Shown piece by piece: positions 14,974 to 23,377 of a DNA stretch of 64,000 nucleotides. Position numbers and translations under genes: made by a program. Under the pieces are notes generated by a model. It was not told the origin of the DNA and searched no databases. It saw only the letters and a program-made list of their open reading frames with translations. Position 1 is the stretch's first letter. The number at the start of each line of letters is the position of its first letter. Source of the DNA: Pseudosporangium ferrugineum (GTDB taxonomy: Bacteria > Actinomycetota > Actinomycetes > Mycobacteriales > Micromonosporaceae); NCBI RefSeq assembly GCF_003002065.1, contig NZ_PVZG01000010.1, forward strand, positions 268,021-332,020, given 5' to 3'.

Positions 14974-17900
14974 CTAAACTCCGAGGTGCTTCAGGGCCCG
15001 CTTCATGAACGCGTCCCGTTCCGCGGCGGTCAGCGTCTCCAGGCCGAAGCCGGCGTAGACGCTGTCCTTGGTGGTGACCGCCGCACCCGCGTCGAACGCG
15101 AGCTGGCTACGCGTCCAGTCGGAGGTGTTGGGCCCGGAACCGGGCGGCGGGCCGGCGACCGTCCAGCCGCCGAGGTCGCTCTCGAACGAGGTCTGCTGTC
15201 CGGCCGTGCCGCCGGTCTCCACCCGGACGTCGTCCAGGAAGACCCCGAGGCCCTGCGTGCCCCAGTCGGACACGTAGCTGATCGAGACCTCGACCTGCTT
15301 GCCCGCGTACGCGGACAGATCGGCGTCGAACTCCTTCCAGCCGCCGCTGTTGCCGGTGGCCGCGTTCCACGTGCCGGTGGTGCCCGTCGGCGAGCAGTCC
15401 GCGCCCTGGTAGTGCGCGAGGAACGGGTGCAGGTCGACGATCCCCGACGCGCAGCTGTCGCCGGTGACGGTCGTGGTGAGCCCGTTGGCGTCCGGCAGGG
15501 TCGTCCAGTCGTCGGTGCCCACCGGGTGCGCCTCGACGGTGAAGAAGTCCCACTCGTTCTCCGTGTCGAACGAGGTGCGGAACTTCAGCCGCGCGGCCTG
15601 CGCGCCGGTCAGATCGATCGTCTTGGTGAGCCGCTTGTACGACGCGTCCGACTGCCCGCTCCACAGATACCAGGCACCGTCGTACGGGTCGTACGGCGCG
15701 GCGCCCGGCAGCTTCCAGTCGAGCGGTGCCGCCGAGTCCGCGAACTGCGGGAACTGCTTCGGCGGCAGGAAGCTCGAGGTGGCCAGCAGGGACGCGGTGT
15801 GGCCAGCGCCCGGCGTGGCCGTGTAGCCCTTGAACGCGCCCGCCTCGCCGATCAGCGGCAGCGGCTTGCCGTCGGCTCCGGTGCCGCCCTCGTCGACGTA
15901 CGAGTACGCCCCCAGCCAGTACTGCTGGAAGTCGTTGAACAGTTGCAGACACGCCGGGTTCTGCGGGTCGGTGCACTCCCCCGGCCCCTCCGGCAGGTAG
16001 CTGAACGCGCCGTTGGCGCCCTGCGCGTACCCCGCGTTCTTGCCGCTGAGCAGCAGCTTGCCACCCTCGTTGAGGTAGTCGCGGACGGCGAGCTCGGTCT
16101 CCAGGGCGTTGCGGGCCACGGTGCCGGACGGCTGCCCGGACGCGCGCGGGATGATGTCGTCGCCCGTCTCCCACACCACCGCGCGGTAGTGCGACAGCAC
16201 CCCGAGCGGGTGCGGCGCGACCCGGCCGCGGGTGTCCAGGTCGTAGACGTCCGCCGTACGGCCCGCCTTGCGCAGCGACGCCACGTGCTCGTCGGCGTAC
16301 CGGGCGCTGGTCGCGCCGTCGGTGGCCGCGGGCGAGACGCCGGTGACGTCCTCCGCCGCGATGACCAGCACGTCACCGCCGATCTTGTCGGCCACGGTGT
16401 AGGTGAAGTTCGCCGAGGTGATCGAGGCCTTGCCCTTGCGGGCGGTGAACCAGACCTTGACCTTGTCGCCGGGCCGGGCCCGGGGCACGGTGCCCCGCCG
16501 CTCGGCGAAGTAGCGGTCGAGGACGTCGCCGTAGCGCTCGCCGCCGCGCCACTCGGACGTCGGGGCCGTCCGCGCGCGCCCGCCGTTGATCGAGTAGTGC
16601 AGGGTGACGGCGTGCAGGCTGCGCCGGGCCGTCACGGCGACCTGCTGGCGGGAGCCGTACGAGACCCCGAAGCTGTCCACCGCCAGGTCGGTCGTGCTGC
16701 GGCCGACCGACGACACCGGGTTCGCCGGGTCCTTCGCGGACTGCGCGACCGAGAGCGCGAACGGCAGGTTCTTGACGAACTCGTCCTGGACCAGCTTCTC
16801 GTCGTCCGGGAAGTTGAAGCCGCTCTCGCAGTCGGCCGGGTCCCACTGGTCGTCGGGGTCCAGCCCGGAGATGGTCGCGCAGGTGCTCATCTCCGGCGTG
16901 AAGCCGATCGCCCCGGTGCGCACCTGGGCGTGGTAGTCGGTGTCGCCGTTGGTGGTGTAGAGCTCGGCCGAGATGTCCGGGTCGTAGCCGGGCACCGCCG
17001 GGTGGGCGTCGTCGCCGACCAGGGCCACCGCGATCTGGTCGTCCGGGCTCGGCGTGCTCACCTGCCAGCCGATGCCGTAGAGCAGCAGCTCGGCGGCCGA
17101 GTGGTAGTTGATCAGGAACTCGAAGCCGACCCGCTTGGTGAAGGCGTCGATGGCCTTGGTCTCGGGTTCGGAGTTCGGCCCGGTGCCGCGGTAGGTCTCG
17201 CTGGCCGGGTCGGGCGACGATCCCTCGTTGTCGTAGCCCCACTTCTCCGCGAAGTTGCGGTTGAGGTCGACGCCGTCGCCCGCGGTGATCTGCCCGTCGC
17301 CGTTGTTGTCGCGCAGGTTCTTGCGCCAGAGGCGGTTGCCCTCGGTGAACGTGAAGTCGTAGCCGTCCGGGTTGGCGACCGGCAGGAACCACAGCTCGGT
17401 GCTGTTCAGCAGCTTGGTGATGGTCGCGTCGGTGCCGTAGCTGTCGAGCACGTGGTGCAGCAGCCGGCGGTTCATCTCCGGCGTGATCCACTCACGGGCG
17501 TGCTGGCCGCCCATGTAGAGCACCGCCGGGCGGCGCCCGTCCGGCACCAGGCGCGCGTCGCGGGTCACCTTCACGGCCTGGATCGGTACGCCCTTGAGCG
17601 ACGTGCCGATCGTCACGAGCTTGGCGAGCCGCGGGTGGCTCGCGGCCGTGGCGGCCAGTTCCTCGCGGAGGCCGCCCTTCGGCGCGTACTGCCGGAAGAC
17701 CGTGGGCGCCGCGGCGGCCTCGGCCCGCATCCGGGCGGTGCTGCGCTTCGGCGACAGCGGTACGCCGGCCGCGATGAGCCGGTCCGCCTGGCGCCGGCCG
17801 AGAATGGTCTCGACGGCGATCTTGCCGTTCGCGGCCGCGGTGGCCGCACTCTCGTCGTGGTCGAGTCCGACGGCGCGCAGGCGTTGGAGCTGCGCGGCGT

Positions 17901-18033
17901 CAAGGGTGCCGACGTACACCGCGAGGGTGTCGTCGGAGGGAGCCGCGGCGGCCGGCGCGATCCCCGGCAGCACCGCGGCGGTCGCGGTCGCAAGGGAGAG
18001 CACGCAGGCGGTCGCCCAGCGGGCTGGTTTCAT
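14974..18033 (-). CDS. secreted M14 zinc carboxypeptidase with C-terminal immune-inhibitor-A-like domains
   Basis: A 1019-residue exported metallopeptidase. After the signal peptide and a propeptide, the M14 domain (about 110-430) shows the zinc ligands His178 and Glu181 (GQHAREW) and His311 (INYHSA). It also has the substrate Arg in DLNRNF (about 259) and the catalytic Glu381 in GFTPEMS. An EF-hand-like insert DNNGDGQITAGDGVD (242-256) may bind calcium. The C-terminal half (KRLTKTIDLTGAQAARLKF, then VEVSISYVSDWG and GVFLDDVRVETGG) matches the MAM/InhA accessory region. The ATG at 18033 has GGAGG 8 bases upstream; the longer frame to 18102 lacks that. Confidence 0.9.
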   Translation of the reverse strand: MKPARWATACVLSLATATAAVLPGIAPAAAAPSDDTLAVYVGTLDAAQLQRLRAVGLDHDESAATAAANGKIAVETILGRRQADRLIAAGVPLSPKRSTARMRAEAAAAPTVFRQYAPKGGLREELAATAASHPRLAKLVTIGTSLKGVPIQAVKVTRDARLVPDGRRPAVLYMGGQHAREWITPEMNRRLLHHVLDSYGTDATITKLLNSTELWFLPVANPDGYDFTFTEGNRLWRKNLRDNNGDGQITAGDGVDLNRNFAEKWGYDNEGSSPDPASETYRGTGPNSEPETKAIDAFTKRVGFEFLINYHSAAELLLYGIGWQVSTPSPDDQIAVALVGDDAHPAVPGYDPDISAELYTTNGDTDYHAQVRTGAIGFTPEMSTCATISGLDPDDQWDPADCESGFNFPDDEKLVQDEFVKNLPFALSVAQSAKDPANPVSSVGRSTTDLAVDSFGVSYGSRQQVAVTARRSLHAVTLHYSINGGRARTAPTSEWRGGERYGDVLDRYFAERRGTVPRARPGDKVKVWFTARKGKASITSANFTYTVADKIGGDVLVIAAEDVTGVSPAATDGATSARYADEHVASLRKAGRTADVYDLDTRGRVAPHPLGVLSHYRAVVWETGDDIIPRASGQPSGTVARNALETELAVRDYLNEGGKLLLSGKNAGYAQGANGAFSYLPEGPGECTDPQNPACLQLFNDFQQYWLGAYSYVDEGGTGADGKPLPLIGEAGAFKGYTATPGAGHTASLLATSSFLPPKQFPQFADSAAPLDWKLPGAAPYDPYDGAWYLWSGQSDASYKRLTKTIDLTGAQAARLKFRTSFDTENEWDFFTVEAHPVGTDDWTTLPDANGLTTTVTGDSCASGIVDLHPFLAHYQGADCSPTGTTGTWNAATGNSGGWKEFDADLSAYAGKQVEVSISYVSDWGTQGLGVFLDDVRVETGGTAGQQTSFESDLGGWTVAGPPPGSGPNTSDWTRSQLAFDAGAAVTTKDSVYAGFGLETLTAAERDAFMKRALKHLGV

Positions 18034-18155
18034 GATCAGGGCCTCCATGGCTGGGAAGGTCGTGAGTGGACCCTCGCCGCACCCCGGGAGGCTGTCAAGC
18101 ATACGGTCGGGTGAATCTTCAGTTTTCTCACAGGATGCCGTAGCACGGTAGAGGG

Positions 18156-19280
18156 ATGACCTTCGCCGCCCGCTGGGGAATCGCCGTCGCCACGGCCAGT
18201 GCCGCCCTGCTCACCGCGTGTTCAGGAGGCGAGGATCCGGCCGCCGGCGGGCCGGCCACCGCGGTTCCCCCGGCGTCGTCGGGCCCTGCCTCTCCGGCCA
18301 CCCCGCCGCCCTCCGGGGGCACCCCCGACCTGGGCGAGCCGGAGACGGTGGCGACCGGCATCGAGACCCCCTGGGGGCTGGCCTTCCTGCCCGACGGCAG
18401 CGCCCTGGTCGCCGAGCGGGACAGCGCCCGCGTGCTGCGGGTCACCGCCGGTGGCGGCCCGCCCCGCGAGGTCTACCGGGTTCCGGGCGTCTCCGCGTCC
18501 GGCGAGGGCGGCCTGCTCGGGCTGGCGGTCGCGAAGGACCACGCCCGAACCCGGTTCGTGTACGCCTATCACACGGCGGCCGACGACAACCGGATCGTGC
18601 GGTTCAAGCTGGGCAGCGACGCCGCGCCGGAGGTCATCTTCGACGGCATCGACAAAGCCGGTATCCACAACGGCGGCCGGATCGCCTTCGGGCCCGACGG
18701 CATGCTCTACGCCGGCACGGGCGACGCCGGGGACGGCTCGGCCTCCCAGGACCCGGACGACACCAACGGCAAGATCCTGCGGTTGACCCCTGAGGGCAGG
18801 CCCGCCCCGGGCAACCCGACGGCGGGCTCGCCGGTCTGGAGCCTGGGCCACCGCAACGTGCAGGGGCTGGCCTGGTCGGCGGACCGGACGATGTACGCCG
18901 TCGAGTTCGGCCAGAACCGCTTCGACGAGGTCAACAAGATCGAGGCCGGGCGCAACTACGGATGGCCCGAGGTCGAGGGCAAGGCCGGCGACGACCGCTA
19001 CGCCGACCCGCTGATCACCTGGCCGACCGACCAGGCGTCGCCGTCGGGCGCGGCGATCGCCGGCAGCACGCTGTACGCGGCGGCGCTGCGCGGGGAGCGG
19101 CTCTGGACCGTACCGCTGGGCGGCGGCAAGCCGAAGGCCGAGCTGTCCGGGCGCTACGGCCGGCTGCGGACCGTGGCGGTCGCCCCGGACGGCGCGCTCT
19201 GGCTCACCACCTCGAACACCGACGGCCGGGGGGACGTCCGCGACGGCGACGACCGGATCCTGCGGTTCCCCGCCCGGTGA
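18156..19280 (+). CDS. lipoprotein sugar dehydrogenase-like (PQQ/Asd-type six-blade propeller)
   Basis: A 374-residue lipoprotein. The lipobox LLTAC puts the lipidated Cys at 22, followed by a Pro/Ser-rich tether to about residue 65. The propeller has the family landmarks TPWGLAFLPDGSALVAERD, GGLLGLAVAKDH, HNGGRIAFGPDGMLYAGTGD, GHRNVQGLAW and GRNYGWPEVEG. Relatives are soluble aldose-sugar or glucose dehydrogenases that oxidise sugars outside the cell with PQQ. No PQQ synthesis genes are in the window, so the cofactor is assumed from family knowledge. It is divergent from the M14 gene and probably separately transcribed. Confidence 0.85.
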   Translation: MTFAARWGIAVATASAALLTACSGGEDPAAGGPATAVPPASSGPASPATPPPSGGTPDLGEPETVATGIETPWGLAFLPDGSALVAERDSARVLRVTAGGGPPREVYRVPGVSASGEGGLLGLAVAKDHARTRFVYAYHTAADDNRIVRFKLGSDAAPEVIFDGIDKAGIHNGGRIAFGPDGMLYAGTGDAGDGSASQDPDDTNGKILRLTPEGRPAPGNPTAGSPVWSLGHRNVQGLAWSADRTMYAVEFGQNRFDEVNKIEAGRNYGWPEVEGKAGDDRYADPLITWPTDQASPSGAAIAGSTLYAAALRGERLWTVPLGGGKPKAELSGRYGRLRTVAVAPDGALWLTTSNTDGRGDVRDGDDRILRFPAR

Positions 19281-19307
19281 GGGGTGCGGACGGGGAACCG
19301 CAGGAGG

Positions 19308-19559
19308 TCAGCGGTTGTTCGGGGGCAGCAGCGGCAGGCTGCTGATGACCTGGGCGTACTGGGCGATCTGCCGGCCGTTCGGCACCACGCCGACGCTGCG
19401 GAGCTGATCGTTGATGGCCTGCACGACGGCATCCTCGGACTGGCCGCGATGCGTCTGCATGACCTTGTTGACCACATAGTCAACGCGAAGCTGCATCTGC
19501 CAGCCGGCGGGGCGCGACGACGCCCCGCCGGCGAGGCTCACTGAGGCGAGGGGTTCCAT
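19308..19559 (-). CDS. small conserved-looking protein of unknown function
   Basis: An 83-residue protein. The C-terminal two thirds (VDYVVNKVMQTHRGQSEDAV, then NDQLRSVGVVPNGRQIAQYA) looks like a compact helical domain with an ordered codon pattern; the first 20 residues are low complexity. I do not recognise it. The ATG at 19559 is chosen because the extra upstream residues look random, but no strong ribosome binding site is visible. It lies convergent with the lipoprotein gene and about 110 bp past the symporter operon on the same strand. Confidence 0.5.
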   Translation of the reverse strand: MEPLASVSLAGGASSRPAGWQMQLRVDYVVNKVMQTHRGQSEDAVVQAINDQLRSVGVVPNGRQIAQYAQVISSLPLLPPNNR

Positions 19560-19673
19560 GCCCCTGAGTATCGGAAGCAGGGCGCCCTCACCGTAACCAT
19601 CGGGGGGGCAGTGCAACCACCCTGCACCCGAGCGACACCCGATTGTTCCTCAGACCGCATCCGACGGTCACTC

Positions 19674-20000
19674 TCAGTGTTCGGCGGGCCGATCGCCGGC
19701 CGATCGCAGCTCCTCGGCGGAGGGCACCCGCGTGGGCCGCCACCACTGCCAGAGCAGGAACAACCCGCCGAGCACGAGCATGGACAACCCCATCCAGAGA
19801 TTGATCCGTACGCCCTGAGCCTTCTCCAGGTCGGTGCCCGAGTCGAAGAGCCCGAGCAGCGTGACGATGACGCCGTACACCACGAACAGGCCACCGATCA
19901 CCCGGCGCACGTCGAACAGGCGCGCCGCCGCCGACCGCTTCTCCAGGTCCTCGCCCTGCTCGACGAACTCGTCGTCCGGACGGTGCAGTTCCTCAGCCAT
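19674..20000 (-). CDS. small two-helix membrane protein, symporter partner
   Basis: A 108-residue inner-membrane protein with two predicted helices, VIGGLFVVYGVIVTLLGLF (about 34-52) and LWMGLSMLVLGGLFLLWQW (about 68-86). Charged N- and C-termini are present. It starts 27 bp after the symporter stop on the same strand, so the two are almost certainly co-transcribed. It resembles in layout the small accessory proteins (DUF485-like or similar) that accompany sodium:solute symporters, although I cannot assign it to a named family. A structural or regulatory subunit role is inferred. Confidence 0.7.
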   Translation of the reverse strand: MAEELHRPDDEFVEQGEDLEKRSAAARLFDVRRVIGGLFVVYGVIVTLLGLFDSGTDLEKAQGVRINLWMGLSMLVLGGLFLLWQWWRPTRVPSAEELRSAGDRPAEH

Positions 20001-20027
20001 GAGAACACCTCTGTCGCTGTCGGCCGG

Positions 20028-21704
20028 TCACCAGACCGGGATGTAGAGCAGGAAGGCCAGGACGACCGCGATGGCACCCAGCAGGGCCGGGTTGCGCCAC
20101 CAGACCCGGTCGGCGGCCAGCACCGCCTCGCCGGAGGTGGCGCCGCCGGCCAGGCCGTACACCAGGCCGCGCAGGTCGCTCTCGGGCTTGGGCCGGGTGA
20201 ACAGGGTGACCACCACGGCGACCACCACGGCCGTGCCGAAGGCCAGCCCCGCGCCCCAGAAGCTCTCCTCCAGGTCGGAGTTGAACTTGGCGACGTCGGC
20301 GAGGTAGAGCAGGTACAGGGTGAGCGACGACAGGGTGCCCAGCAGCAGGGACCAGAAGCCGGCCCAGGCGGACATCCGCTTCCAGAACATGCCGACGATG
20401 AACGTCGCGAACAGCGGGGCGTTGATCAGGGAGAACAGCGCCTGGATGTAGTTCATGATGTTGTCGTAGCCGGCCGCGATGAAGGCCGTGCCGATGCTGA
20501 TGACGATGCCGGCGATCGTCGCGATCCGGCCCACCCGCAGGTAGTAGTCGTCCGGGCGGTCCTTGCGCACGTACGACTGCCACAGGTCGTACGTGAAGAC
20601 GGTGTTGAAGCCGCTGACGTTCGCCGCCATGCCGGCCATGAACGAGGCGACCAGCCCGGTCACCGCGACGCCGAGCACGCCGTTGGGCAGCAGGTCGCGC
20701 ATCAGCAGCGGGATCGAGTTGTTGTACGTCAGGTCCCCGGTCTTGGCGCCCAGCCCCTTCACCGTCACGATGGCGATGAGGCCGGGGATCACCGTGATGA
20801 TCGGGATGATCAGCTTCGGGAACGCGCCGATGATCGGCGTACGCCGGGCCGCGCTCATGTCCTTGGCCGAGAGCGCCCGCTGGACCTCGGCGAAGTTCGT
20901 GGTCCAGTAGCCGAACGACAGCACGAAGCCGAGGCCGAAGACGATGCCGATCCAGTTGGCGCCGAGCGGGTTGTCCGAGCCCGCCGTGCCCTGCCACGTG
21001 TGCAGCGCGGCGTCGCCGAGCCTGCTGTCCCGCACGGCGTCGAACAGGCCGTCGATGCCGCCGACCTTGACCAGGCCCACGATGGTGATCGGGAGCAGCC
21101 CCGCGATGATCACGAAGAACTGCAGCACCTCGTTGTAGATCGCCGAGGAGAGCCCGCCGATGGTGATGTACGTCAGCACGATCGCGGCGCCGACCACGAT
21201 CGACGCCCAGAGCGGCCAGCCGAGCAGCGCGTCCAGGATGAGCGCCAGGGCGTACAGGTTGACGCCGGCGATGAGCACCTGGGCGATCGCGAAGATCGTC
21301 GCGTTCAGCAGGTGGGTGGGGCGGTTGAAGCGCAGCCGCAGGAATTCCGGGACGCTGCGGACCTTCGAGCCGTAGTAGAAGGGCATCATCACGATGCCGA
21401 GGAAGACCATCGCCGGCACGGCGCCGATCCAGTAGTAGTGCAGGGTCATCAGGCCGTACTGGGCGCCGTTGGCGGCCATGCCGATGATCTCGAGGGCGCC
21501 CAGGTTCGCGGAGACGAAGGCGAGGCCGGTGACCCAGGCGGGCATCGACCGCCCGGAGAGGAAGAAGTCGGCGCTCGTACTGATCGCTCTCCGGGCCGCG
21601 AACCCGACGCCCAGGACGGTCGCGAAGTAGATCGCGAGGATGAGGTAGTCGAACACGTCCAGATCGAGCCTGACCCCGGGCCCTTCCGCCGCGAACAGGT
21701 ACAT
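20028..21704 (-). CDS. sodium:solute symporter, sugar (SGLT)-like
   Basis: A 558-residue SSS family transporter with about 14 hydrophobic helices. Family features include DFFLSGRSMPAWVTGLAF near residue 50, FVSANLGALEIIGMAANGAQ, and the Na-site region around MAGMAANVSGFNTVFTYDLWQ. The sequence SGRSMPAWVTGLAF and the LGALEIIGM helix resemble sodium/glucose-type cotransporters more than acetate or proline carriers, so a hexose, inositol or similar solute is likely. The ATG at 21704 has GGAGG 5 bases upstream; an in-frame GTG two codons earlier is less likely. It runs divergently from the S15 and GH97 genes. Confidence 0.88.
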   Translation of the reverse strand: MYLFAAEGPGVRLDLDVFDYLILAIYFATVLGVGFAARRAISTSADFFLSGRSMPAWVTGLAFVSANLGALEIIGMAANGAQYGLMTLHYYWIGAVPAMVFLGIVMMPFYYGSKVRSVPEFLRLRFNRPTHLLNATIFAIAQVLIAGVNLYALALILDALLGWPLWASIVVGAAIVLTYITIGGLSSAIYNEVLQFFVIIAGLLPITIVGLVKVGGIDGLFDAVRDSRLGDAALHTWQGTAGSDNPLGANWIGIVFGLGFVLSFGYWTTNFAEVQRALSAKDMSAARRTPIIGAFPKLIIPIITVIPGLIAIVTVKGLGAKTGDLTYNNSIPLLMRDLLPNGVLGVAVTGLVASFMAGMAANVSGFNTVFTYDLWQSYVRKDRPDDYYLRVGRIATIAGIVISIGTAFIAAGYDNIMNYIQALFSLINAPLFATFIVGMFWKRMSAWAGFWSLLLGTLSSLTLYLLYLADVAKFNSDLEESFWGAGLAFGTAVVVAVVVTLFTRPKPESDLRGLVYGLAGGATSGEAVLAADRVWWRNPALLGAIAVVLAFLLYIPVW

Positions 21705-21831
21705 GCGCACCTCCTGTGCAGTCGGACGCGTCGTACCCCTGTCGAAGATCGTTCACACCTGCTCGTGGCTTCACTCCGGGACGCTTCTGCGATCGAATGT
21801 CATGGATATCGATTCCGCGGAAGGAAGCCCC

Positions 21832-23319
21832 ATGCCGGTTCCCGTACCCCGTGTCCTGTTGGCGGTTCTGTTGGCCGCTCTCGCCGTACCGGCCCCGGCG
21901 CAGGCCGCGCCCGGCGGCCGGCCGTACGTGCGCGGCGGCGAGACCGTCCCCGTCTACGACTACGCCGACGCCGTTCGGGAGAGCGTCTGGGTGCAGACCC
22001 CGGACGACGCCGACGAGGACGGCATGATCGGCAAGTCCTGGGACGGTTCCATCGCCAACGGGGTCGCCGCCACCGGCGTCGAGGGCCTGGAGACGATCGT
22101 GCCCATCTCGGCGATCTCCAGCTGGTACGACTACATGCGCTACCGCGGCACCCTGCGCGCCACCGGCTACCCGAGCTACCTCCAGTCGGTGGTGAGCGAC
22201 CGGATCGGCGAATGCGCCGCGGTCACCGAGTCGCTGGCCACCGACAGCGAGGACGACACGGCCGACTACAACGCGTTCTGGCGGGCGCGCGACTACCGCC
22301 CGGCCGCGTCCCGGGTGCACGCCAGCGTGTTCGTGGTGCACGGCGTCAACGACCTGAACGTGACCACGCGGCAGTTCGCCGAGTGGTGGGACGAGCTGGC
22401 CGAGCGGGGCGTGCCGCGCAAGATCTGGCTGCACCGGACCGGCCACGTCGACCCGTTCGACGTCCGCCGCGAGGCCTGGGTCGACACCCTGCACCAGTGG
22501 TTCGACCGCTGGCTCCAGGGCCTGCACAACGGCATCGAGCGGGCGCCGCGGGCGACCGTCGAGACGGCGCCGGGGGTCTTCACGGACGCCCGGGACTGGC
22601 CGCTGCCGGGCACCCGGCCGGTGGCGGTGCGGCTGGGCGCGGGCGTCGCCTCGTACACCGACGCCTCGCTCTCCGAGGAGGAGGCGGTGGCCGACCCCGG
22701 GGCGCAGGTCCCCGGCCGGCTCGCCCTGCGATACGGGCCGCTGACCTCCCCGCTGCGCCTGTCCGGCTCGCCGTCGGTGCGGCTGCGGGTGCGGGTCGAC
22801 CGGCCGACGACCCAGCTCACCGCGCGGCTGGTGGACTACGGCACGGAGAGCAGGGTGGAGTACGACCGCGGTGAGGGCGTCCGGACGCTGTCCACGGAGT
22901 CGTGCTGGGGCGCGTCGACGCCGGCGGACGACGCCTGCTACTTCGACGTCGCGGAGCGGATGGCCACGACGGACCACGCGGTGCTGACCCGGGGCTGGCA
23001 GGACGCCGCCCACCACGTCTCGCTGCGCTTCGCCACCCCGCTGCGCCCGGACCGGTGGTATGCGATCACCGTGCCGGTCAACGCGTACGACGTCACCGTG
23101 GCGGCCGGTCACACGCTCGGGCTGGTGCTGACCCAGAGCGATCCGGAGTTCACTGAGGCGCCGAACACCGGCGCGACGGTCGAGGTCGACCTGGCCCGCA
23201 GCACGCTGGTGCTGCCCGTCACCGGCCCGGCGACGCTCAAGCCCACGAAGGGCGCGCCGCGCACCACGAACGGCCTCACCGCGGAGGTGCGCCCGCAGCG
23301 CCTGCTGCCCCTGCGATAG
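21832..23319 (+). CDS. Xaa-Pro dipeptidyl-peptidase (S15) homologue with internal deletion
   Basis: A 495-residue exported protein, shorter than the roughly 640 residues usual for actinobacterial secreted S15 peptidases. After the signal peptide, the conserved opening VPVYDYADAVRESVWVQT runs straight into MIGKSWDGSIANGV. In intact relatives about 130-150 residues lie between these two points. Ser69 (GKSWDGS), Asp174 (GVNDLN) and His205 (TGHVDPF) of the triad remain, as does the C-terminal jelly-roll domain, but the first strands of the hydrolase core and the oxyanion region are missing. It is probably inactive, though still in frame. RBS GGAAGGAAG precedes the ATG. Confidence 0.8.
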   Translation: MPVPVPRVLLAVLLAALAVPAPAQAAPGGRPYVRGGETVPVYDYADAVRESVWVQTPDDADEDGMIGKSWDGSIANGVAATGVEGLETIVPISAISSWYDYMRYRGTLRATGYPSYLQSVVSDRIGECAAVTESLATDSEDDTADYNAFWRARDYRPAASRVHASVFVVHGVNDLNVTTRQFAEWWDELAERGVPRKIWLHRTGHVDPFDVRREAWVDTLHQWFDRWLQGLHNGIERAPRATVETAPGVFTDARDWPLPGTRPVAVRLGAGVASYTDASLSEEEAVADPGAQVPGRLALRYGPLTSPLRLSGSPSVRLRVRVDRPTTQLTARLVDYGTESRVEYDRGEGVRTLSTESCWGASTPADDACYFDVAERMATTDHAVLTRGWQDAAHHVSLRFATPLRPDRWYAITVPVNAYDVTVAAGHTLGLVLTQSDPEFTEAPNTGATVEVDLARSTLVLPVTGPATLKPTKGAPRTTNGLTAEVRPQRLLPLR

Positions 23320-23377
23320 GCGTTCATGAATATTGGCCTCTTCCCCGCGTAACGTGTGTGAAATAGAGTCCGAAACC

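Noticed and set aside
14986..18114. 1042-residue plus-strand open frame opposite the M14 peptidase
   Set aside because: Antisense shadow. The minus strand carries complete M14 motifs and a signal peptide; this frame shows no domain.
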